NCBI GenBank assembly: GCA_037176885.1
Contig: JAWWNJ010000001.1
Location: 682,001 to 746,000 of the forward strand
Reading direction: 5' to 3'
Origin: Favolaschia claudopus
Lineage: Eukaryota; Basidiomycota; Agaricomycetes; Agaricales; Mycenaceae
Length of the DNA: 64,000 bases
Numbering within the stretch: position 1 is the stretch's first letter; every line of letters begins with the position of its first letter. This document shows, one piece after another, positions 1 through 10,919 of the stretch. Under the pieces are notes generated by a model that saw only the letters and a list, made by a program, of their open reading frames with translations, was not told the origin of the DNA and did not search any database. A program made the position numbers and the translations under genes.

Positions 1-631
1 ATAAAGCGAATCAGCGAATCGGCACAGCTCAGGCTGTGCGAGGGAGTACGAGGACTTGATCGTTCTTCCTCTAAAAGCAGCCACCAGATTTGAGATTTCT
101 TGGTTTCTCTGTACCTTCTGGCTTCCCCGTTCAGCGTATAATATTTTCTATGTTTTCTATAGCAAAGCAAGCCAGTACGAGCTTTCCAATTTTTTGCAGT
201 CAAAAATTTGATCGCCCATCATACTGACGTTCCTGGCTTTGTATCCTTTCACCTCATCTCGATTCTTGAAAGAGTTTAGAGCGCGGCCTCAATTGCTCTC
301 CCCAGCGCCACTACAAACTTGTAGCTGTGCAGACGGCGCCGACAAGTCAGGAGACATGAAAATTGTCAGTGAATGAGTGATAGAGATGCCGCAGTCCGCC
401 GCAGTCAAAACCACTGCTCGTTCTCAGATTCTTGCATTGCCTCGTGCCTACCTTATCAATGCGTCAATGAGTGGGTTCTGTCGTGAATAGACACTGGGAG
501 CGCGTTATCAGACCGAGGCGACCCTTATGTCCAGCTCAATCCTCGTCTACGAGGTATTTGATTAAATTTCATCTGCACTTTCCGCCGTCACTCACAAACA
601 CTGCTGTAGGCCTTGATTTTGTATCTAGAGA
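1..631. other. 5' edge, no gene recognised
   Basis: No reading frame here resembles a protein, and no RNA gene is apparent. The last part is presumably the promoter and 5' leader of the kinase gene that begins at 632. The left edge could hold the tail of a gene outside the window. Confidence 0.4.
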
Positions 632-3600
632 ATGCCTGTAGTGCTGGGATCCCTGGGTCAGTTTGTTGTTTCTGAAAGAGAGTCGCTCTGTCTGACTGGA
701 ATGTGTAGTAAGAGCGAGGAGGAAATCGCGGAGCTACGCACAACGGTTGAGAGATATCGACATTCTATGGCATCGGAAAATGGGGTCAGCGGGATTGTTG
801 AGAGCTTGGAGTGTCAGAAAACACTGTTAGAAGTAAGTAACGTGCATATCGGTCTCATCGACAACTGATTTTTTCCCCTTCGTTCTCAGCTAGCATCCCA
901 GCTTGGCCTTGCAGGCGAACCCAAACTCCGCATTGCTGTTCGGACGGACGGAAAGCGTATAGCCACCCTTCTCATCTCGATTTTCACCTCTGAATCTGGC
1001 GAGGAAGAGGTGCTCAGATTAGAGGACGAGGCGGCACAGAATTTCCTTGACGTTGTGCAAAGTGCGGCTTCACTTTGAATCTCTTCGCTTCATTGAATCT
1101 TCGATGCAGATACCTTGGATAAGGGCTTCATAACCACTACGCAGCACTGTCGATTGGCTCGTCGCATCATTCGCAAGCTGTCCGCGTCATGCGATAAACT
1201 CCCCTCGTCGCTGTTCATCGGTGGTGTGATCGAAAGAGAAGAGCATCCGAGTTATGGTGGGGGATTTGCGGACATCTACCGTGCCTCGTACAAGCATAAT
1301 CTTGTGGCCTTGAAGTATATGCGGGCTGTCCAGTTTTTGCGTGGAGCAGATTTACGAGGTATTCGGGCGGTAAGTTTCGCTTCATGTTATTTCACTAGTC
1401 CCATAGTCACTCATGGATGCTAGAAATTCTGCCGTGAAGCTCTCGTCTGGAAAGAGCTGTGTCATCCAAACATCTTGCCCTTTCTCGGCATCGAAGAGAA
1501 TAGCTTTCCCTCCCCCCTTTGCATGGTTTCGCCGTGGATGCAGCACGGTACCGTCATTCAATACCTCAAAGAGCACGGTCATGCCAAATTAGACAAGCTG
1601 GTAAGTTTTCCTCGTGATGCTACCTAGATGCTGGCTGAAGCATACTGGGGCTCCACAGCTTCACGAGATCGCGCAAGGGCTGGAATACCTTCATTCCTGC
1701 GCTATCATCCACGGCGACCTACGAGGAGTACGTATCTCAGTGTCTGCTATCAGCATACATCCTTACATCTTGGCACAACAGGCGAATATTCTCATCAATG
1801 AGGATTGGAGGGCATGCTTGGCGGATTTCGGGCTCAGTATCTTCTCCGACGCGACTTCATCCTTGAACACAAACCGATCTGGCAGCGTTTACTGGATGGC
1901 ACCCGAGTTGCTCGACCCCGATCAATTCGGTCTCAAATTCGCCCGAACCACTGCTAGCGACGTGTATGCATACGGTTGTGTCTGCCTAGAAGTCAGTTTC
2001 ATTCTCTTGTGGTGGTCTAGGCTCTTACTCAAGTTCCTAGCTTTACACGGGGCGGCCTCCTTTCTCGGGATTAACAGAGGCCGGAGCGATGCTGAAGGTC
2101 ATCGGCGGGCAACGTCCGGAACCTCCTGATGGGCCACCTGTTATGACCAATGGGCTCTGGGAACACATCTCGGTCTTCTGGGCGCACGACCCAACAGCCA
2201 GACCAACCACTCAGCGTATGGCAGAAATCATGTTCTTGCCTGGTGAACCTCTCCCCGCCGCAGCTGATACACTGCAGAGTCGGCCGGGATCCCCTGCGTT
2301 CAGCGAGCAGTCCACCGCTTACTGGACTGCTCGATCCTTTGTAACAGACAGTTCCTCCGTTTTTTCTGGCCTTGGCCACAGCACCAGTGATCCAGTCAGT
2401 GATTCACATACCAATGAAACTGTGGTCCTCCTCAAGAAGCTATACAGACGAATGACAGCTCTCGAGGCAAGGCTCATCAAAGAGCACGAAATGGAGCTTG
2501 AAAATGACCTACCCGATCCTTCCGCAGACGGGGAGAAGTGGGTGTCTCGTTTGAAAGACCATAAAGAGTGTGTGCTGCGATGCCATTTCTGTACTTATCT
2601 CCTGACCTTTGAGCTCTACAGACTTGCCGACCTCATGCATTGGCTCCTTCAAATGACGCTTGATCCATCCTTCCCCGCCTCCGTTCACAGCATACCTACA
2701 AAGTACATGATCGACGCGCGCATGTGGACTCATGCTTTCTATGCCCCTTTTGAGTCCCTTCGTCGGGCGTCTTCGATCTCCTATCTCGCTTTAGAGCTTC
2801 TCCAAGATTACATTCAGTATGCGTACACTTTCTACGCATGCTTACTCGAGGATTACGCGCTCCGCGATTTCGAGGGTGCTTGGATCGAGGCTCTCGGTGA
2901 CATCGCGCAGTACAAAATGAAACTGGTTGCTACTGCCATTACCCACGAATACTCCGTTGTCAAACCTCTCGCTAGCACCGATGTTCTCGAAATTGCTTCG
3001 GTTGAAAGGTTGGAAGACGACATGACGCCGAAAGCTGCCAGCGCCTTCTCTGCTACGCATCTCGATCACGCATTCACATTGAGCGCCGGTGCCGTCGCTT
3101 CATTCGAGATGGAACCAGAGAAAGAACTTTGGCGGTGTATCGCTCGTGGGTGGTACCGCCGAGGAACTCTCAAACAACCGAGTCAAGGCAAGCTGCATTA
3201 TCGTCTTAGCCGGCTTAGTCAAGAAGCCGAGCAGCCAGAACAACTTCATACCCTCTATCACTTTTGCAAAAGGTGAGAATACTTGTACTTCGTCGAATCT
3301 TCTCGTGCTAATTTTGATACAAATAGCCTCGCGACAATGCATCCCTTCGAATTATCTCCCGGACAGTCCCTGTGGTCCGACGAGTCTCGGCAGCTACGTC
3401 TTCCGCCAGATTCACCCGTCGTGACTCTCTTCGTGCACCTTCATGGTATGCTCTTCACCGGGGTTGACCTCGACAACTTCCAATCGACGCTTGACCAATT
3501 CATGACACGCCTTGCGGTTGAGGAGCTACACGAATGCGAGTGGATCATGTTGGCAGTCGTGAACGTTTGCGCTGTGCTCGAGTATGGCAGTCTTACAGGT

Positions 3601-4380
3601 GTCTTAAAGCAGGCTAGCCGGAGCTCCTCCTCGTCCAACGCATCCACTGTTGGACCGCACGATGATTCTGAGCTGGCCGATGCGTCCACCAATGAATCTC
3701 ACGAGCTCACAACGCGACCAGCATCGCTTCGGCTTGCCTTGCAGCTGATGCTGACCACACTGAGCTTCGTCTTGCGCCAAAGTATATCTCCTGACATCTA
3801 TGGATACATCACGGTCGTCCTCACCTTCCTCACTACCGCGCTCAAGGGGCCGTCGACGCGCGGTATGATCGAATCTATGGTGCCATGGCATGACCTGGCG
3901 ATGCTCTTTGAGCGCATCCCGAAACGCATCATAGCAAGCGAGGGTTTGAAGACCATTACTATTGGCATCTCCGACAAGAGACATTGGGAGACGATTACGA
4001 CGGGATGTACACCTTTGCCAGAAGATTGGTGTTTGCGAGGGATGGAATGGTTACGATGGAGGAAGGTATACGCTCGCAAGTTTTGGGGTAAAGACCAGGA
4101 TACATGCCGAGAGATGGATGTGCTTGGCAGCGCTGAGAGAGTCATATCGTTCGAGGAATGCAATGATGTCGACGACGACGAACAGAGCGCTCGCAAGAAC
4201 GCAGAGCTCTCCCAGCGATGGGTTCGGATCGCACGGTGTGGTGTTGAGATCGCCGATCTCGTCAATGACGAGTACAGTACCAGTGTTGAGGTGTCAGCGT
4301 CCGACGGTGAACTCCGCACCAATTGTTACAGAGACGTAGCGACAGCTCTCTTGTCAAGAGCCCCGGCTTCGAAAATCTGA
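632..4380 (+). CDS. Ser/Thr (TKL-like) protein kinase joined to an Est1-like DNA/RNA-binding region
   Basis: I read eight exons: 632-832, 890-1061, 1110-1369, 1424-1600, 1659-1727, 1782-1991, 2041-3272 and 3327-4380. They sum to 3,375 nt in frame, giving about 1,124 residues. The kinase domain is near residues 165-426. Its glycine loop is YGGGFADIYRA, the ATP lysine is in VALKYM, the alpha-C glutamate is in KFCREALVW, the catalytic loop is HGDLRGANIL (HRD replaced by HGD), and the metal motif DFG and the APE motif (WMAPEL) are present. It should therefore be an active kinase. From about residue 516 to 865 the sequence changes to one like fungal Est1/SMG7-type proteins, with WIEALGDIAQYKM, GKLHYRLSRLS, LYHFCKSLATMHPF and WIMLAVVNVCAVLEYG. 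That assignment rests on remembered family patterns. Kinase C-lobe and Est1-like part share the single open exon 2041-3272, so the join is not an exon-chaining artefact. Function is unknown; the start is the first in-frame ATG. Confidence 0.75.
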
Positions 4381-6591
4381 AGGCATACAATACAAGGAGC
4401 GCAGTCCGAAACACAAGCCCAGGCTTCCTCATACAAGGAATCGACCGCTCTCCGATTCGTTTCCATTTGGGCAGCGGAGCAACCTCCAAGGCTTGAACGG
4501 TTTCTGACCAAGCACACCGAAGTTCGATACGAGGTCGCGAGCGCTTCAGTTTTCCGTATCGACTCGATCTTCTGGAGCTCTTGGGATGCAACATATGTTT
4601 CCCAACATCCATGTCTCTGGGCGCTCCCAGCGGACGGGTCTTCCACGAATATCAAGAAGCACGGTTTGGCAGCCAGCCTTCTTACCACAGCCAGAGCAAG
4701 AGGAACGTTGTAAACACCTTCACATTCTGGGCCAGACTTGATTTATATACCAACTATACCAACTGTATCGATACATCCGTATGGCTGCCTTAGTGTCCAT
4801 CGGGATGCCGACGAAAAACTTGAATGTATGCAGAGCCCAGCTTTCTGTCTGAGCCATCGGTGCTCGCTGTCGGTGAAATCATGTTGGCTGCGAATAAGTC
4901 AACTGTAACTGCTTACTTGCATGTACACCATCGCGGGCTTGCCGCCGCCGCCAAACTTTTGGGCCCCGCTTTCACACCCAGTGCTCGTCACCGTTCTTGA
5001 ATTTACTTCATTTCCGTGTCTAATGATCAGAACTGATATTCTTCAGCTTGAAGATGAGCCAAAATCGTGGGGAGAACAAGAAGCAGCATTTTCCTTGCTT
5101 CACATCGTGTCCAGCACTTTGACGAGACTGCTACTGAAATCCTCTTGTACTATGTGCCACAGTGTCGGGACAAGGTCCATTGGGTTCCGAACTATTGGTT
5201 GTGTGTAGATTAATCGCTCGAGAGCTGGGGCTTGAATAATACTACGATGCCTCTGGGCGAGGTTGTACCGTACTTGTACTTGTGCGCTCATTGGAGGAAA
5301 ACAAAAAAATGACATTTTTAGTCGGAATATACAACGCAATTGACGAGGAGCAAGCGTCTACGATGAGATTCACGTCAGCGCTCGACGCTCGAGATTGAAA
5401 AAAAGGACTGAACCTGACCCCCCCCCCCCCCTCCTCCTCCTGCGTCAACCCTGCATTTTATGGGTCCTCTGTATGCCCGACACCAAGCACTTCCCCGACT
5501 CATGCGTGTACTTAATTGCAACTGACGGACTTCGAGTCAGATCGATAGTCTGCGCTCATGTCCATAGCGTGAATCGCAAAGACATCCGTGCCAGAGAATA
5601 CGAGCATAATTTGGAATGCTTATATAGGCGGTAGCAAGCTTGGCTACGCCACGAAGCCAGAAGCCAGAAGATGACTGTTTAAGATGTGCTGCTCTCTGTT
5701 GCCCATTCAGCGTGGTACTGCGCTAGTGCTATAAGTAGAGTCCATCGAGCCCCATTTCAGTGCTTTTCAGTGGCATTCCGACTCGGAGCTTTGGCTTTAA
5801 ATAAGAGCTTGACTATTCGAAACCAGACCGTATCTGGCGCAAAAAGTGTTTCGGCTTGAAGCACGCCTTCGTAACATGATTTTCCAAGAGCTCAATGAGC
5901 TGGAAGTTCTTGTGATTTTATCGTTGAAGAATGAGTGACGAATGAGTGTGGCAAGTTGAAGTTGTTGAGCGTGACAATCAATTCGAGTGACCAGTTGTGA
6001 CCCTCTTGGACTCGACTCTACCAGTCCACTCTACCGTACTCGAGCGTTCGCAGCTGCTCTACCGTCCAGTGCGCCCACCGACCAGAATACCTTTGAACGC
6101 TACCTGCAAAGGCGTCGATCGCAATGCCACAATCAAGAGCATTCGAATCTCATAGTCCAAACTGAGCCCATGAGAGCAGTCTCAAAATCTCACGCAAAAT
6201 GAAGACTCAATATCTTGCATCTTCCAAGCATCTTGTCCTGTGATTATTAAGAGACACGCTGGACCAATCACAAGAAATTCGTTCAGGATTCTTCCCAGAG
6301 TCTCCGTCTTCCTGTTAATGGACGAACGAGTTTGTGCCTTCATTGCTACATGCCATGTGCATACCTAATGCAGATAGTCCCTCGGCCTTATTGAAGATGA
6401 ATTTACTTGGACTGTGGCATGGTCTCGCTGTCGTCTGTCTCGACTTTTCGAAATCATCCTCTCAAGATAGAAAGCGCACGGGTCTAAAAATATTTCTGTG
6501 GTTCTCAGCACCTGTCTCGCGCAAGAACATTGTTGCCACGAACCAACTGCCACCTTGGAGCTGGTACTTTCAAGTCCCCTCTTGCCTCAGA
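4381..6591. other. 2.2-kb intergenic interval
   Basis: No gene is supported. Short open frames occur on both strands but lack recognisable motifs or coherent splicing. A 14-base run of C lies at 5418-5431, followed by CTC triplets. The right end presumably contains the chitin deacetylase promoter. Confidence 0.5.
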
Positions 6592-8461
6592 ATGTGGCTC
6601 CCTCTCAGTCTCGTCTTTTTCCTGCTCCCAATTTTACAAGCTTTGGCGCAAGATGGATCTATAAGCGGGGCGACTTCAAGCTCGGCTGCTGCCGGATACT
6701 CATGCGACGCTTCCAAGTGCAAGCTTCCCAACTGCAACTGTGCGAGTACGAGCCCTCCCGGAGGTTTGAACGCGGTGCGTTCGTTTCCCGCATTTTATAT
6801 TCTTAGTGACTTATTTTCGCAGTCTGAAGTACCCATGTTCGTGGTGTTCACCGCCGATGACGCGGTGCAGTCGTACACTATCGACGCTGTCAACCAGTTC
6901 CTCGGGCACCGGCAAAACCCCAATGGCTGCGCGCCAAAGATGACCTACTTCACGTCTCTAAATTTCACCAATTACACGCTCGTAACGGGTGAATCTTTGC
7001 CTATATTCTTGGCTGAGCCCGATCTCAAACAATTCTCAGATTGGTTTGTCGCTGGGAACGAAATCGCCGACCACACGATGACCCACGTCGGAACTCCCCC
7101 GAAAGGTGAAATCGACGGTAATATCATCGCTCTGAACGCCCTTGCCGGTATCCCTCTCAAATCAATCATCGGGTTCCGCGCACCCTTTCTCAACTTCTCC
7201 GTCGACACTCTCAAGCTGCTCGTGGCCGCCGGCTTCACCTACGACTCCTCCGCCCCCGCTGCAACGCCTGTCACCGACCCAGACACGGACGCCTTCTGGC
7301 CGTACACTCTCGACTTCGGTCTAGCCAATGACTGTCTCGCGCTGGACAACGCATGCAAGGGGCAGCCCGTCTTACCTGGGTTCTGGGAGATCCCAATGTA
7401 CGCATTCTTTGACGAGCGCGGGGCGGTTGGCCCGCATCTCATGGACCCATGGCTCGATGCGGCGAATGGCGCGACGACGGTGAATGATTCGGCGACGTTG
7501 GAGTATATGAAGGCGACGTTCATGGCGCATTACAATGGGAATCGACAGCCGATTGGGTTGTATACGCATCCGATCCATTTGAGCACGACATATCCAGGCG
7601 TGAACCCGAGCAACTCGACGATCAACATGATTAATCAGTTCCTCGACTGGGCACAGGTGCAGCCGAATGGTACGTCGCAATCTAGTATCAACCCCGAAAC
7701 TCTTGCTCATATGGGACGTCAATAGTCTGGATCGTATCAAACGAGCAGCTACTGGCATGGGTGCAAAACCCCGTACCCGTCTCCCAGCTTGACTCTGTCG
7801 CCGCCCTCAAATGCTCCACACCTCAAATAGACGCCTCGATGAAGATCTGCAATGGCATACCGCAGAACGAGAACGGGCTCCTCAACCTGTGCAGCTTCTC
7901 CGACTTTCCGTTTTACACCTGCGTATGCTTCTCCTTCACTTCCGCGTGTCTCACCATCTGAGCACTGTTCGTAGTACGGCTGCCCCGAATCAGAGCCTAC
8001 AGTGGACAATCCGAATCCAGCGCAGCAGGTTCCTGACGGGGGACAAGCGCGTTCACGTGGTGAGCTATCTCCATGCTCTCGTCGTAATAATGTCTTCATA
8101 CTTGCTGATCACACTCGGCGCCAGTACCCACGAACTGCTCCACTGCCTTCTGGGACCCAATCGCTGCGAAGTGTCTTTGCACATCCAACGACTGTGCCTT
8201 TACCGACAACTCCCGGGCCATCGGCGTGCGTCGCATTCCCGTTCCGCTATCTCATGGTCCAGATACTGAACATACCCCGTCGTGCAGCCCAACGGAGCGA
8301 ACCTTACCGGCGGGGGTACGGGCGGCGCTCCCGGCGCCAGCGCCAGTCCTACGACGTATGTGCCTTTCAATGGAAAGGCGGTTGCGCTCCCAACGGGAGT
8401 GTGGGCGGCGACGTTTGTTGGCGTTCTCGGGGCCTTGGTTGGGTTGGTTGGGCTCTTATGA
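6592..8461 (+). CDS. chitin (polysaccharide) deacetylase, CE4 family, secreted and probably GPI-anchored
   Basis: The start at 6592 gives a clear signal peptide (MWLPLSLVFFLLPILQALAQ). Introns are read at 6775-6822, 7670-7725, 7923-7974, 8060-8124 and 8227-8287. CE4 motifs are visible in order: FTADDAVQ, carrying the catalytic base and metal aspartates; ADHTMTH, with the two metal histidines; GFRAPF, the arginine motif; and LYTHPIHL near the end of the fold. The usual TFDDG motif reads TADDA here. A Cys-rich segment follows the catalytic domain. The C-terminus is Gly/Ser-rich and then a hydrophobic tail (VWAATFVGVLGALVGLVGLL), as in GPI-anchored fungal deacetylases. The family removes acetyl groups from chitin to give chitosan in the cell wall. 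Longer upstream ATGs remain open in frame, but the signal peptide favours 6592. Confidence 0.85.
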
Positions 8462-9426
8462 CCGGGTTATCACCCAGCTTGCTCCGGGATGGGATGGGGA
8501 CACGAGCACGCCGTTTCTCGAGGACCGTTCCCCGGACTCTTCTATACCACCACGACCGATACGACCTGCCCTTGACAACGTGCACACAATGACTTCTCAC
8601 ATTCACTTTGTTGCCTTGCTCTCACGTCTGACTGTAATACAGTAAGTTACATCTGATACATAATTGTAACGTCCTGTTCGAATGTCTGCGAATTTTGCGT
8701 ACAGACTATACAGGATACATCTACGAGGTTTTGTCTACATTTTTATACACATCTCGAAGCGTTCCAGGCATTGTCTACCGAGTTCCCAGAAACTTCCCCA
8801 TAGCCAGCCGTAAAGCTGCCAGCTCCACTCCGTCTCAGAGTGAGGAGGAACAGGTTCGAAGAGGTCCCGCACAGGCATCCCTCTCATGTACGAATTGGTG
8901 AAGGCTGGGACAAGGACACTGATCTACTGATTCACGCATCCACCAACGAAGAGCGGCGAAACTTCCATCCATTCAGCAGTGTGAAAAACACAGATATCTA
9001 CTGTACGCCTCAAGTCAGCGCTCAGCAGGATGTTACCATCAGCGCTGCTACGAGCCCGAGTCCGACAGCCTTTCAAAACCGTCAGTATCTCCAGCGAGCG
9101 AGTAAGGAACAGGCTGACCCATTTTTTGTACGCCAAGGGTATAGCGCCTGAAGATGGTACGGTGGACGGAGCACCGAATGTTTCTGAGGCCGAGGCAGAG
9201 CTGGACGGGCTGTATGAGAGACACACGAAGGGTTTGCATGACAGTTAAGTACCTTGTGCTCAGAGATCCGAGCGGAGTCGACGTGGAGCTGGAGAGAGAG
9301 AGGTCAAAATGATGTTTGTATATGCAGCATCGAGACATACCTTTGCGCGGCAGAATTCGTGGAAGTAGTGGAGGAGCTATGAAAAACAGTTAACCTGAGC
9401 CAGATGGGGTGGTGCAGCGACTTGCC
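8462..9426. other. intergenic interval with one weak small ORF
   Basis: No certain gene is present. The only frame with protein-like composition is the small plus-strand ORF 9030-9248, listed separately. Several antisense frames look like shadows of it. Confidence 0.35.
9030..9248 (+). CDS. possible small protein with basic N-terminus, family not recognised
   Basis: A 72-codon frame starts MLPSALLRARVRQPF, a basic, hydroxyl-rich start that could be a mitochondrial presequence. It continues with FLYAKGIAPEDGTVDGAPN and ends with an acidic helix-like VSEAEAELDGLYERH. No family is recognised. It may be an exon of a longer spliced gene, since splice-like GT and AG dinucleotides occur inside it. 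It lies tail-to-tail with the minus-strand gene at 9427-10048. Coding status is unproven. Confidence 0.25.
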   Translation: MLPSALLRARVRQPFKTVSISSERVRNRLTHFLYAKGIAPEDGTVDGAPNVSEAEAELDGLYERHTKGLHDS

Positions 9427-10048
9427 TAGACCCAAGACCTGTACTCTGTGTAGCTGACGATGCAGTGGACGAAGAGGTAGCACTTCGAAACGATGTCACT
9501 TTTGAATTGCCTGGAAATTGCCATAACAAGACTCACCCCGCAAGTGCATCATCTACAGCATAAAGCAGCGTCTGCACATCGACCGAAATTGTCGCCGTAG
9601 AGGTCGAGTCCGCTTCGATGCATCGCATCTTCCCTTTCGCAGTTTCATGGAAATTGCAGCCGAACGAGGGGACAGGGAAAACATTAGCGATGCTTGTGGC
9701 GTCCGCTACCATCGTTTCTAAAAACAAAGAAAGGAATTGAGATTCGTATCGGGTTTCAAAAGCCAGACTCGCAGCTAAAACTTACGGATGAAAGTCGTCG
9801 CGCCATCGTTCGCCGTTTGGTACAACGCAAACGTAGTTTCGCCTCCTTCGACGCCAAGAACGGAAACGCTTGTTATGCCGATAGCTGGGGCGACGAGTGT
9901 GCGAGTTGTCTCTGCAGCGCGCACGACGTCTGTGGGTTCTTTTTAAGTCAATCATCCCCGAATCTTTGAAAAAGCAAGCCCGCCGACCGGAAAAAAGAGT
10001 GACGAGGGCGAAAAGGAACGGAAGGGTTGAAAGTTCTGAGACATGCAT
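9427..10048 (-). CDS. putative secreted protein of unknown function
   Basis: Spliced on the minus strand, the first exon starts at 10048 and encodes a hydrophobic leader (MHVSELSTLPFLFALVTLFS). The second exon, 9786-9929, contains RAAETTRTLVAPAIGITSVS and VEGGETTFALYQTA. The third, 9537-9717, contains FPVPSFGCNFHETAKGKMRC, with a possible disulfide pair. The last exon is uncertain. The frame that follows canonical splicing stops at 9427, whereas a neighbouring frame gives a Ser/Thr-rich tail (RSATSSSTASSATQSTG) typical of fungal surface proteins. Family not recognised. A hAT-like MITE begins 46 bp upstream of the ATG, so it probably forms part of the promoter. Confidence 0.5.
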
Positions 10049-10093
10049 GGCGGCGAAGAGAGAAAAGCGTTCAAGAACATGGTGGACGTTGAC

Positions 10094-10653
10094 TAGGGTT
10101 GCGGAACAAACTCCCGGGGGTACAACAAAGTCGGTAATTTACCCACGAAAATTTTGGCCGGTGTAACAAATGTAATTTACGTGGTAATTTACTATTGTCA
10201 CGTGACTACGTGATCCTGCTAATTTCCGCCGTTTTCTGGTCGTTTTTTTGAAAATTTTCTCGCTGGGTCTGTACCTACAGCTAGGTAACTGTCGCGAGCA
10301 TGATGACCAGTGTTTACAACGGACCGAAGCAATCCAAGAAATAATCTGGCGCAAGATTTGACTGATCATTGATCGCAAATTGATCGTGTCCTTGCATCCA
10401 CTTTTCGGATGATCGCAGGTCGGTGGAGAGGTGAGAATCTCGAGATATTTACCATGAGCCATACTTGAGTGTGTGGAGGCCACAGAGACACCCTGGCATC
10501 CACAGTAGCAGAGGTCCCTTGTCATGTGAGCAAGGTGCTGGTGGTATATTACACCGCGTCTTTGGGGAGAGGTAACAAATAGGTAACTTACCTATCACGT
10601 GATCGATGTAAATTACAATATTAATTTACCACCGACTTTGTTCCGCAACCCTA
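10094..10653. mobile_element. non-autonomous hAT-like DNA transposon (MITE), 560 bp
   Basis: Perfect 17-bp terminal inverted repeats, TAGGGTTGCGGAACAAA, lie at 10094-10110 and, inverted, at 10637-10653. The copies are flanked by an identical 8-bp direct repeat ACGTTGAC at 10086-10093 and 10654-10661. An 8-bp target duplication with TAG/CTA ends is characteristic of the hAT superfamily. Inside the ends, the inverted AAGTCGGT and several copies of GTAATTTAC or GTAAATTAC form subterminal repeats of the kind hAT transposases bind. No transposase is encoded, so movement would need an enzyme from elsewhere. The perfect ends and target duplication point to a fairly recent insertion. Confidence 0.9.
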
Positions 10654-10919
10654 ACGTTGACAAACAATTCAGTTAGTCGACGACGATCAGGTGATGTTGA
10701 TCACAAAAAGATACGCCGCGGCAAGTACTCTCGCCGTCACTCGGCCCATACGGCCCGCATCCCTCTTGGCGGTCCAAGCGCGCGATATTAAACGCATGTC
10801 GCTTGATTAGGTATGCACGCATTTAGTCGAGAATGCGGAATGATGATTTTTGCAATTGTGATGACAACTACGAACACTACGTAGATTCGCTGTAGCAATC
10901 GGTTCAACCCAAGTTCAAC
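10654..10919. other. short interval between MITE and polygalacturonase 1
   Basis: It holds the right target-site duplicate (10654-10661) and presumably the 3' end of polygalacturonase 1. No gene is seen. Confidence 0.4.

Noticed and set aside
10139..10525. 128-codon ORF inside the MITE as a possible transposase remnant
   Set aside because: No DDE, BED-finger or hAT dimerisation features; probably chance.
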